Positions 1-7,174 of a stretch of 9,071 nucleotides of DNA are shown here, one piece after another. This DNA comes from an uncultured Clostridia bacterium (GTDB lineage Bacteria; Bacillota; Clostridia; Christensenellales; Borkfalkiaceae). Where the stretch lies: assembly GCA_944376035.1 (NCBI GenBank), contig CALWBJ010000040.1:1-9071 (forward strand), read 5' to 3'. Made by a program: the position numbers and the translations under genes. Numbering within the stretch: position 1 is the first letter of the stretch; the number at the start of each line of letters is the position of its first letter. The notes under the pieces are model-generated. The model did no database searches. It was not told the DNA's origin and saw only the letters and a list, made by a program, of their open reading frames with translations.

Positions 1-2
1 AA

Positions 3-89
3 ATCACCTGCGAAATGATGAAAGCGCGTATGGAATGCGCGTTGCATATATACGCGGAAAATAAAGCGGAAACCAAATCGGAAGATTAA
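3..89 (+). CDS. Possible C-terminal end of an unidentified protein (5' end outside window)
   Basis: This reading frame is open from the left edge to a TAA at 87-89, giving about 28 residues. They begin ITCEMMKARM and end in a charged, Lys/Glu-rich tail (AENKAETKSED). A hydrophilic, acidic/basic tail is plausible for a real C-terminus, and the AT-rich non-coding spacer starts directly after the stop. No domain or motif can be seen in so short a piece, and I do not recognise the family. In many Clostridia yajC, tgt or small peptide-maturation genes precede secD, but the tail does not resemble the ends I know for YajC or Tgt. A second frame (from base 2) is open to 64, so the frame choice rests mainly on length and tail composition. 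Confidence 0.35.
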   Translation: MTCEMMKARMECALHIYAENKAETKSED

Positions 90-366
90 CGTAAAGGACG
101 TTGAATTTAAACTACAATGCGCCTTACGGGATATTATTATTAGATTTAAGATTTAAAGATTTTGAGATGATTTTGTAAGCCATTAAGGAAATAAAGGGTT
201 AATTAAACGCTTTTTTAAATGAAAACTAGTTATTCTGTAAGGTTTTTTAAAAAAATTCGCTAAATTCATTGACCGAAAGCGGGTTTATGATATATAATTT
301 ATAAGATAGGCTTGGGATATTTTTCCGGGCGGGCGCAAAACGCGCGCTATATATTCGGAGGCAAAA
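90..366. other. AT-rich intergenic spacer upstream of secD
   Basis: No plausible gene is seen here on either strand. The left part is AT-rich and contains a perfect tandem 7-mer (AGATTTA at 142-148 and 149-155) with a near third copy (AGATTTT at 157-163). An imperfect hairpin at 193-213 (AAAG-G-GTT, loop AATTA, AAC-G-CTTT, one G/G mismatch) runs into a T-tract at 211-216; it could be a weak terminator for the upstream gene but is mostly A/T pairs. A T6-A7 stretch at 243-255 lies just upstream of the secD promoter, where an UP-like element would sit. The last 60 bases form the secD 5' leader and are noticeably more GC-rich (around 324-347). Confidence 0.6.
269..298 (+). promoter_or_regulatory. 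Sigma-A-type promoter for secD-secF
   Basis: A -35 box TTGACC (269-274; 5 of 6 consensus) is followed after 18 bp by a perfect -10 box TATAAT (293-298). An A/T tract at 243-255 precedes it. Transcription would start near 305, leaving a leader of about 60 nt before the secD ATG at 367. The leader ends in GGAGG (357-361), 5 nt from the start codon. This placement, plus the spacer upstream, makes it the likely start of the secD-secF transcription unit. Confidence 0.75.
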
Positions 367-1680
367 ATGAAGAAGGGAAAGGCAATTACACTTTTGTCTG
401 TCGTCAGCGTACTTATGGCAGTACTGCTCGCGATGACTTTCGTGCGCTTTTCGTACGGGATTTACGATTACAATTCCATACTCGGCGCTGTTAAACTCGA
501 TTACGATATCGAGGGCGGCACGGCATATACGCTTACGCTCGCCGAAGATAACGAAGAAAACGACGTCGACATTGAAAACATATTGAAAACCTTGTCCGAC
601 CGTCTTGACGCACTCGGGTATAAAGGTTACTCGGTTACTGCATTAAAAGAGGTAGAGGAAGGAGTAGACGATTACTCCATAAGAATAGCGACCAGGTCTA
701 CCGATTCGCTTGCGTCCGATATAGCGGCAATATCCGCATACGGCGAAGTGAAATTTTACGGCGGAACAAGTTCGGATCCGACAGAGGAAATTATGGACGA
801 AGAACCTGCGGTAAAAGACTCACGGTATATCGGTTCTTATGTTGAAGGTGAAAACACTATTTATCAGGTGTCGTTAGTCTTCACCGATTACGGATATAAA
901 ACCCTTACCGACGCAATAAATGCGGCAACGGAAGCAGATTCGTCGTCTCAGTATTATCTTAAAATAACGATAGGCGAAACTACTTTGCTCAATGCGGCTA
1001 TTACCACTTCGAGTATAGTGGACAAGACTGTTTATATAACCTCGCAGAGCGAGGCTAACGCAAAACAGATTGCATTGCAGATCAGGACTGGCGGTCTTGC
1101 TTATAAATACGATGTTTCCGACGCTCAGACAATAACTCCCGTTTTCGGAGAGAATACGGCAACCCTTCTTTTTATAGCGGTGGTTGCGTTTGCACTTGTT
1201 GCGATAGCGGCGTTTTTGATACTTTACAAAGGCTACGGAGTGGTTGCCGCGCTATCATTTATACTTTTCTTCCTTATAGAAATAGCAATGCTTGTAGCGG
1301 TTCCGGGAATAGTGTTGTCCGTACCGGGCGTTATAGGTATAGTATTTGCGGCAATAATCTGCATTGACGGATTGATAATAACAATCGCGCGGATAAAAGA
1401 GGAGTTTGCCGGCGGAAAGACTGTTAAGGCGGCGATCAGGAACGGAAGCAAACGTGCTTTCCGTCCCATACTCAATACCAATGTCATTGCTTTGGCAATC
1501 GCGTTATTACTCTTTGCGTTTACGGGCGGCACACTTAATTGTTTTGCCATAACATTAGGTATCGGAGTAGTGGTATCGTTTATTTCCACTGTTCTCTTTA
1601 CAAGAATGTTTATCAGCCTTATTCTTCCCGTTTGCCGCAATTCCGAAAAATTCTTTAATCTGAAAAGGTCGGAGGCGTAA
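367..1680 (+). CDS. secD: Protein translocase subunit SecD (divergent)
   Basis: SecD is an inner-membrane RND-superfamily subunit that works with SecF at SecYEG and uses the proton-motive force to help complete protein export. The 437 residues show the family layout: a TM helix at about 7-26; the LDYDIEGG motif (44-51), matching the usual LGLDLQGG; a periplasmic/extracellular P1-type domain to about 260; then five TM helices (about 265-287, 291-313, 316-340, 372-388, 393-418). The block after VPGVIGI carries ICIDGLII (331-338), equivalent to the canonical MAVDANVLI. The functional aspartate is kept as D334, but the following Ala-Asn is Gly-Leu. RIKEEF (342-347) and the ILNTN...GGTLNCFAITLGIG stretch match the conserved C-terminal half. 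The start is set by GGAGG at 357-361, 5 nt upstream. secF follows 2 bp after the stop. Family call is firm; sequence is clearly divergent. Confidence 0.9.
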   Translation: MKKGKAITLLSVVSVLMAVLLAMTFVRFSYGIYDYNSILGAVKLDYDIEGGTAYTLTLAEDNEENDVDIENILKTLSDRLDALGYKGYSVTALKEVEEGVDDYSIRIATRSTDSLASDIAAISAYGEVKFYGGTSSDPTEEIMDEEPAVKDSRYIGSYVEGENTIYQVSLVFTDYGYKTLTDAINAATEADSSSQYYLKITIGETTLLNAAITTSSIVDKTVYITSQSEANAKQIALQIRTGGLAYKYDVSDAQTITPVFGENTATLLFIAVVAFALVAIAAFLILYKGYGVVAALSFILFFLIEIAMLVAVPGIVLSVPGVIGIVFAAIICIDGLIITIARIKEEFAGGKTVKAAIRNGSKRAFRPILNTNVIALAIALLLFAFTGGTLNCFAITLGIGVVVSFISTVLFTRMFISLILPVCRNSEKFFNLKRSEA

Positions 1681-1682
1681 TC

Positions 1683-2630
1683 ATGAAATACAGCATAACG
1701 CAAAAATTCAAGGTATTTTTTATAATAACGATAATTATACTTGCGGCGGGACTTACGCTTTTCGGCGTTTTCGGTTACAATCAGGCGGCTGATTATAGTA
1801 GGGGCTATCAACTCAATGTAAGTGTTTCCGAGAATTTCGGCGAGGCGGGAGAAGTAATGAAATCCGCGGCTGACAAATATCTTAGCGGAAAAGGCGTAAA
1901 AAGCGCCGATTACGCATTCCAGAAGATAGACGACGGCGAAAAAATAGTTTATAAATTTACCCATGACGTGGGAGAAAAAATAGACGAAGAAGAACTTAAA
2001 GAGGCGATTAAAAGCGCGCTTGCAGAAAAAAGTTCGGTTTTGTCCGGTCTTGAAGTAACTTGTGAATATGACAGTACTATAAACTATTACAATTCACAGT
2101 TTGTCGGTCTTATAATAGCAGGCTGTATTTCGCTTGCGGCCATATTTGTTTATATGGTTATAATGGAAAGGCTTGCAGGCGCAGTTACCGTTACAGCGGT
2201 TACCTTACTTTCCGCACTTATTTTCTTTGCGGCTATGGGGCTTGCGAGAATACCGGCATATCCTTTCGTAGGTGCTATGCTTGTTCTTTGCGCAGTTTTG
2301 GGCGCGGTTCTGTCCGCAGGACTTGTTTCGAGATTTAAAGAGCAACTTAAAAATATGGCGGGCGCTAAGGTAACGAGCAGAGAAATTGCAGATAAAGGCA
2401 CGTCTTACGGAATGTTAAGAATAATGTTTGTATTCGGTGCTTTGGCATTCGTTTCCGTACTGTTTATGGCGATAGGTCCTACGTATATAAGATTTATGGG
2501 ACTTCAAGTTCTGCTTGCCGATGTAGTGGCAACTTTTACGGCGGTAGGTTATGCTCCTTTCTTGTGGGCGGCTATTAAAAAAGGACCGGACGTAAGGAAA
2601 ACGGTTAAAGAAAAACCGCAGGAAGAATAA
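1683..2630 (+). CDS. secF: Protein translocase subunit SecF (divergent, conserved TM aspartate apparently missing)
   Basis: SecF is the partner of SecD in the membrane export accessory complex. The 315-residue protein has a TM helix at about 11-30, an external domain (about 35-135) and five TM helices (about 138-160, 165-186, 192-214, 244-263, 268-295), the standard SecF topology and length. DYSRG (37-41) sits where most SecFs have DFTGG. The segment RIPAYPFVGAM...VSRFKE (189-220) aligns with the usual RI....FVAAIL...FDRIRE. Within it the conserved Asn-Asp of the GYSINDT motif appears to be Val-Leu (about 209-210). An arginine at 246 matches the conserved TM5 arginine within one position. An acidic residue (D280) lies in the last TM helix. 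GGAGG at 1671-1675, inside the end of secD, is 7 nt from the ATG, so the pair is likely translated together. Identity rests on position after secD, topology and partial motifs. Confidence 0.82.
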   Translation: MKYSITQKFKVFFIITIIILAAGLTLFGVFGYNQAADYSRGYQLNVSVSENFGEAGEVMKSAADKYLSGKGVKSADYAFQKIDDGEKIVYKFTHDVGEKIDEEELKEAIKSALAEKSSVLSGLEVTCEYDSTINYYNSQFVGLIIAGCISLAAIFVYMVIMERLAGAVTVTAVTLLSALIFFAAMGLARIPAYPFVGAMLVLCAVLGAVLSAGLVSRFKEQLKNMAGAKVTSREIADKGTSYGMLRIMFVFGALAFVSVLFMAIGPTYIRFMGLQVLLADVVATFTAVGYAPFLWAAIKKGPDVRKTVKEKPQEE

Positions 2631-2647
2631 AATACGCTATTATCGAT

Positions 2648-2677
2648 TAAGGCGGGAAATATCCCGCCTTATTTGTT
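2648..2677 (+). terminator. Intrinsic terminator after secF
   Basis: A perfect 10-bp stem (2648-2657 pairs with 2662-2671; core GGCGGGA/TCCCGCC) closes a 4-nt loop AATA and is followed by a T-rich tail (TTTGTT, 2672-2677). It begins 17 bp after the secF stop. It should end most secD-secF transcripts before recJ. The tail is interrupted by one G, so some read-through into recJ is possible. Confidence 0.85.
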
Positions 2678-2729
2678 CAAATTTTGTTGAATTAAGGGTG
2701 AAAAATACAGAAATCGGTGTAAATAATTT

Positions 2730-5021
2730 ATGAAAATAATCTATGGAGAACAACTTAATTACATAGAGAATGAAAAAGTAAAAAAGATTGCGGACGGATG
2801 CGGAATACTTTTCGATACCGCAAGGCTTTTGTTTCGCCGCGGAATAGACACACCTGAAAAAGTAAAGAGATTTTTTTCACCGGGTAAAAAGCATTTTTCA
2901 GACCCGTACTTATTTCGTCAAATGGTTGAAGCCGTTAAAAGGGTAGAACAGGCACGCCTTAATAATGAGCACGTGGTTGTTTTCGGAGATTATGACGCTG
3001 ACGGAATTTGCGCAACGTCTATTATGGTTTATTGCTTGAAAGAGTACGGAATTGAAGCCCAACCTGTTATACCCGAACGTGAGGACGGTTACGGACTCAA
3101 TCAGGCGATTATACAAAACCTTCATTCGCAAGAGCCGATTGATCTGGTGATAACGGTTGACTGCGGAATAAGCGACAAAGAAAAGATAGATGAAATAAAA
3201 TCATGGGGAATCGACGTGATAGTAACCGACCATCACGAACCGCCCGAGATACTTCCCGACTGCACGGTAATAAATCCGAAAGTAAAAAACGAGACATATC
3301 CGTTCGACGGACTTTGCGGCGCGGGAGTGGCATATAAATTTGCTTATGCGCTGACAGGTGAAAAAGCAAACTCGCTTCTGGATTTTGCTGCCCTCGCTAC
3401 TGTTGCGGACAGTATGGAACTTATAGGCGAAAACAGGGATATAGTTTACGAAGGTTTAAAATTATTTAATAAACCGGAAATAAGAACCTGTTTTAAATAT
3501 ATACTCGGCGAAAACCAGAAACAGGTAACCGCTCAGACGCTTGCCTTTGCGGTTGCACCTCGCGTCAATGCAGGCGGCAGAATGGGGGACGCGAATTGTG
3601 CGCTCGGACTTTTTATATGCTCAAAGCAGGACGAATGTTTTGACCGAGCCGTTAAACTTAATCAGTATAATATAGCAAGACAGGTGGAATGCGATAATAT
3701 TTACCGCACGGCAAAAGAAAAAATAAAATCGTCTAAATCCTATAAAGACAGAATCATAATGGTTTATGACCAAGACTGGAAAACGGGTTTTGTCGGTATA
3801 GTTGCGGCGCGTCTTGCGGAAGAGTTCAGCCGTCCCGTGATAGTGTTTGCAGGTTATGACGGCGTGTTGAAAGGTTCTGCGCGAAGTACGGATAGCATAA
3901 ATATATTCGAAGTGATTTCATCTGCCAAAGATTTGCTTGTCGGGTTCGGCGGGCATGCTCAGGCGGCAGGCGTTACAGTTACGACGGAAAATTTTTCTAT
4001 ATTACAGAAATCGCTCAATAGATATATAGAAGAGCGTTTCCCTGAACCTGACGCCGAAAAAACCATATTCGCCGAATGGAAAATCGATAAGGAATTTTCT
4101 ATTGATTTTGCCCGTGAAATAGAAAAAATGGAACCTTTCGGCGTAGGTAACAGACGTCCGCTTTTCGGGCTAGAAACAGAAGCGGTAAAAGCAAAGCCTA
4201 TAAAAGCAGGTTCGCCGCATTATTCATTCAGATGCGAAGGAACGGAAATAATGGATTTCAACGGTGAGAAAGACGTGGAAATTCTTTCTCTGCCTATAAA
4301 AAAACAGATTGTTTTTGAGCCTAATCTTTCGGTTTTCCGTGGGAAAGAATATTTTAAAGGGTATCTTAAATGTATTGTTCCCGAATTATTTTTTCCCGAT
4401 TACGAACTTTACATATTTATGAAAGAATTAAAAAAACTTTCAACCGATATAGAACCTTTTTCGGGGAATATATGTGAAAAAATATCTTTATCCGCCGAAG
4501 AATCAAAGCGCAGCGGATACGGTACGTTGTTTGCGCTAAACGATTATAAATCGCTTGAAAAATATCCCCAGTTAAAAGGTCTGCCCGTGTCGTTTTATAT
4601 GCCGGAAAGGGAAAACTACGCCGATTGCGCAGTTATATCTTTAATAAATGTTCCAGACGGTTATGATAAGGTGATTTATCTCGACGCTCCGTTAGGAGTG
4701 TTTAACGGCGTCAAAAATTATATTGCGGAAAACGTAAGCGGAATCAATTTTATCGATAAAATAAGTTTAGACAGGTCAGATGTCGCAAAAATATATAATA
4801 TACTGAAAAATTTTACAGGTAAAGAATTTTCTTCAAGCGCCGCATTTTACGAAAAGTACAAACCGTGTGATAACGGCTATCAGTTTATTTTCGTAACAGA
4901 AGTTTTAATGGAACTCGGAATATTTTTTGTCAAGGACGGTATGCTGAGACAGGATATACAGGTAAAAAGCGCATTGACAAATTCGGTTTTATATAGTAAA
5001 ATGAACGTTATTAAAGGATAA
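2730..5021 (+). CDS. recJ: Single-stranded-DNA-specific exonuclease RecJ
   Basis: RecJ degrades single-stranded DNA 5' to 3' in recombinational and base-excision repair and at stalled forks. This 763-residue protein has all DHH/DHHA1 phosphoesterase motifs: DYDADG (87-92), VDCG (143-146), DHHE (167-170), ATVADSM (223-229), RVNAGGRMGDA (278-288), GFVGIVAARL (353-362), GSARS (382-386) and the GGHAQAAG signature (407-414). The metal-binding Asp and His residues are therefore present. EPFGVGNRRPLF (468-479) leads into the OB-fold region (to about 550). Residues 555-763 form the extra C-terminal domain typical of Bacillota RecJ, explaining the length compared with about 577 in E. coli and about 786 in B. 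subtilis. The ATG at 2730 gives the usual RecJ N-terminus, but its Shine-Dalgarno is weak (GGTG at 2716-2719, 10 nt away). It stands alone between the secF terminator and an internal promoter in its own 3' end. Confidence 0.97.
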   Translation: MKIIYGEQLNYIENEKVKKIADGCGILFDTARLLFRRGIDTPEKVKRFFSPGKKHFSDPYLFRQMVEAVKRVEQARLNNEHVVVFGDYDADGICATSIMVYCLKEYGIEAQPVIPEREDGYGLNQAIIQNLHSQEPIDLVITVDCGISDKEKIDEIKSWGIDVIVTDHHEPPEILPDCTVINPKVKNETYPFDGLCGAGVAYKFAYALTGEKANSLLDFAALATVADSMELIGENRDIVYEGLKLFNKPEIRTCFKYILGENQKQVTAQTLAFAVAPRVNAGGRMGDANCALGLFICSKQDECFDRAVKLNQYNIARQVECDNIYRTAKEKIKSSKSYKDRIIMVYDQDWKTGFVGIVAARLAEEFSRPVIVFAGYDGVLKGSARSTDSINIFEVISSAKDLLVGFGGHAQAAGVTVTTENFSILQKSLNRYIEERFPEPDAEKTIFAEWKIDKEFSIDFAREIEKMEPFGVGNRRPLFGLETEAVKAKPIKAGSPHYSFRCEGTEIMDFNGEKDVEILSLPIKKQIVFEPNLSVFRGKEYFKGYLKCIVPELFFPDYELYIFMKELKKLSTDIEPFSGNICEKISLSAEESKRSGYGTLFALNDYKSLEKYPQLKGLPVSFYMPERENYADCAVISLINVPDGYDKVIYLDAPLGVFNGVKNYIAENVSGINFIDKISLDRSDVAKIYNILKNFTGKEFSSSAAFYEKYKPCDNGYQFIFVTEVLMELGIFFVKDGMLRQDIQVKSALTNSVLYSKMNVIKG
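4974..5002 (+). promoter_or_regulatory. Near-consensus promoter inside the 3' end of recJ, driving rel
   Basis: A perfect -35 box TTGACA (4974-4979) is separated by the optimal 17 bp from TAAAAT (4997-5002; 5 of 6 consensus). Both lie within the last 16 codons of recJ. Transcription would start near 5009, about 27 nt before the rel ATG at 5036. This is the best-matching sigma-A-type promoter in the window. It would let rel, the hydrolase gene and hemZ be expressed apart from recJ. The match and placement are seen directly; activity is inferred. Confidence 0.72.
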
Positions 5022-5035
5022 CGGCAATAAAAAGT

Positions 5036-7174
5036 ATGACGAATATTTTGGAAAGTCTTGAAAACAATTATGAAGGGAAAGACCTTCTCTTATGCCGAAA
5101 GGCGTACGATTTTGCCAAAAAAGCGCACGCCAATCAGAAAAGAGCCTCGGGTGAGGAGTATTTTACTCACCCGTGCGCCGTCGCGCAGATTTTAGTGGAT
5201 TTAGGGCTTGATTCGGCAACTATCGCCGCGGCATTCCTTCATGACGTTATAGAAGACACGCCGGTTTCCGAGGGCGATATCAAAAAAGAGTTCGGGGAAG
5301 AAGTGCTCGAACTTGTGGTGGGCGTTACAAAACTTGAAAAAATAGAATTTACTTCACAGGAAGAAGAACAGGCGGAAAATTTCAGAAAGATTTTCGTCGC
5401 CATGGCAAAAGATATAAGGGTAATAATTATTAAACTTGCGGACAGACTTCACAACATGCGCTCGCTTAATTTTCTCTCTGTCGAACGTCAGCAGAGAATG
5501 GCGAGAGAAACTCTTGAAGTTTACGCTCCGCTTGCCGACAGGCTCGGAATTTCGCAGATAAAGTGCGAACTGGAAGACTTGTGCCTTAAATATCTCGAAC
5601 CGGATTTCTACGAATATCTCACGACTAACATCGACGAGCGCATGAAAGAAAATATAGGGCTTGTCGAACACGTGGTTGAAGAAGTGAAAAAGATGCTTGC
5701 CGATTCCAATATTAAGGGAGAGGTTTTCGGAAGAAGGAAGCACCTTTACAGTATTTACAGAAAAATGAAAGAGAGAAACAAAACTCTCGATCAGATATAT
5801 GACCTTGTTGCGGTAAGGGTAATAGTAAATACGGTTGACGAATGTTATGAAATTTTAGGTAAGATTCATCATAAATGGAAACCCGTGCCCGGCAGAATAA
5901 AGGACTATATTGCTACTCCCAAGCCCAATATGTACCGTTCGCTGCACACCACGGTAGTAACTAATTTCGGAAGGATTTTTGAAATACAGATACGTACTTA
6001 CGAGATGAACCACGCTGCCGAATACGGTATTGCCGCGCACTGGAAATATAAAGAAAATAAAAAGGAAGAGGACGATTTTGATTCCCGCCTTTCCTGGATA
6101 AGGGAAGTCATGGAATGGCAGGGCGGACTCAAAGACAGTAAAGAATTCCTTAATACCTTAAAAGGCGATATATATTCAAGCGAAGTGCTTGTATTCACTC
6201 CGAAAGGCGACGTTATAAGTCTTCCGAAAGGAGCGACGCCTCTGGATTTTGCCTATCATATACACTCTGCGATAGGAAATAAGTGCGTAGGCGCAAAAGT
6301 CAATTCCAAAATGGTTCCGTTAAACACCGAATTGCAGGTGGGGGACGTGGTGGAAGTAATAACTTCGCAAAATTCCAAAGGTCCGTCGTGGGACTGGCTT
6401 AAAATAGTAAAAAGTTCAAGCGCAAGAGTAAAAATAAAGCAGTTTTTCAAGCGCGAGATGAAAGAGGAAAACGGCAAGACGGGCAAAGCCATGCTTGAAG
6501 CGGAAGCAAAACGCCGCGGTTTCAGCCTCGGAGATCTTCTGACGGAAACTTCTTTTGTCAGACTTGCCGCAAGGATGTCTTTTTCCAATCAGGACGAAAT
6601 GTTCTCTTCGGTTGGCTACGGTGCGGTTTCCGCAAATCAGGTAATTATAAAACTTATAGATTATTACCGTAAAACTCAACCTCAGACCGAGATAACCAAA
6701 TATTACAAGGTAAAAGAAAATAACAGCGGAAACGGCGTTAAAGTCAAGGGGATGGCGGGAATACTCGTCAGATTTGCGGGGTGCTGCAACCCTGTTCCGG
6801 GTGATGAGATAGTCGGCTTTATTTCACGCGGACACGGGGTAACCGTACACAGAAAGGACTGTCCTAACCTTAAACAGGCGGAAAACGACAGACTTATAGA
6901 AGTTACCTGGTCCGGAAGGTCTGACGAAACTTCATATAACGCGGGAATAAAGGTAATAGGAAGCGATCAGGTTTCCGTTCTTACGGTTGTGGCGGCGGCA
7001 GTCGCTCAACTTAAACTTCACATTGTATCCACGAACGGCAGAACAGACAACAGGACAAAACAGGCAATAGTGGAGTTTAACATCAAACTTAACGGCAAGG
7101 ACGAACTTGATAATCTTATTAAAAAACTTAAACAGGAAAGTATAATAACCGACGTATTCAGGACGACAACTTAA
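5036..7174 (+). CDS. rel: Bifunctional (p)ppGpp synthetase/hydrolase Rel (RelA/SpoT family)
   Basis: Rel makes (p)ppGpp from ATP and GTP/GDP on starved ribosomes and hydrolyses it when starvation ends. All domains are present in 712 residues, close to the usual 730. The HD hydrolase has H45, H69-D70, E73-D74 and D136...N140 (ADRLHNM), so degradation should be active. The synthetase has GRRKHLYSIYRKM (232-244), D256, Y300 and E316 (EIQIRT). Its GRIKD (286-290) is the RXKD form of bifunctional enzymes, not the EXDD of synthesis-only RelA. A TGS domain (about 383-443), a helical region, a zinc-finger/CC domain (AGCCNPVPG with C583, C584, H600, H605, C609) and a C-terminal ACT domain (about 636-710) follow. 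The ATG is 14 bp after recJ. The only good Shine-Dalgarno (AAAGGA, 5013-5018) is 17 nt away, unusually far. The stop overlaps the next start as TAATG. Confidence 0.97.
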   Translation: MTNILESLENNYEGKDLLLCRKAYDFAKKAHANQKRASGEEYFTHPCAVAQILVDLGLDSATIAAAFLHDVIEDTPVSEGDIKKEFGEEVLELVVGVTKLEKIEFTSQEEEQAENFRKIFVAMAKDIRVIIIKLADRLHNMRSLNFLSVERQQRMARETLEVYAPLADRLGISQIKCELEDLCLKYLEPDFYEYLTTNIDERMKENIGLVEHVVEEVKKMLADSNIKGEVFGRRKHLYSIYRKMKERNKTLDQIYDLVAVRVIVNTVDECYEILGKIHHKWKPVPGRIKDYIATPKPNMYRSLHTTVVTNFGRIFEIQIRTYEMNHAAEYGIAAHWKYKENKKEEDDFDSRLSWIREVMEWQGGLKDSKEFLNTLKGDIYSSEVLVFTPKGDVISLPKGATPLDFAYHIHSAIGNKCVGAKVNSKMVPLNTELQVGDVVEVITSQNSKGPSWDWLKIVKSSSARVKIKQFFKREMKEENGKTGKAMLEAEAKRRGFSLGDLLTETSFVRLAARMSFSNQDEMFSSVGYGAVSANQVIIKLIDYYRKTQPQTEITKYYKVKENNSGNGVKVKGMAGILVRFAGCCNPVPGDEIVGFISRGHGVTVHRKDCPNLKQAENDRLIEVTWSGRSDETSYNAGIKVIGSDQVSVLTVVAAAVAQLKLHIVSTNGRTDNRTKQAIVEFNIKLNGKDELDNLIKKLKQESIITDVFRTTT

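Noticed and set aside
88..102. AACGT/ACGTT inverted repeat right after the first stop codon
   Set aside because: Only 5 bp long, with no T-tract; expected by chance.
193..216. Imperfect hairpin with T-tract in the spacer, possible terminator
   Set aside because: The stem has only 7 pairs, mostly A/T, with a G/G mismatch. It is too weak to call as a terminator with confidence.
305..366. secD leader considered as a riboswitch or attenuator
   Set aside because: About 60 nt with only a 4-bp GCGC stem (333-345); too short and unstructured for a known riboswitch class, and there is no T-tract terminator.
312..494. A 60-codon plus-strand frame overlapping the secD start
   Set aside because: It starts with TTG, lacks a suitable Shine-Dalgarno and overlaps the first 128 bases of secD in another frame.
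1233..1964. A 243-codon open frame on the minus strand across the secD/secF junction
   Set aside because: It is fully antisense to two well-supported membrane protein genes, has no recognisable domain and no promoter of its own that I can see. Long antisense frames are common opposite genes with this codon bias.
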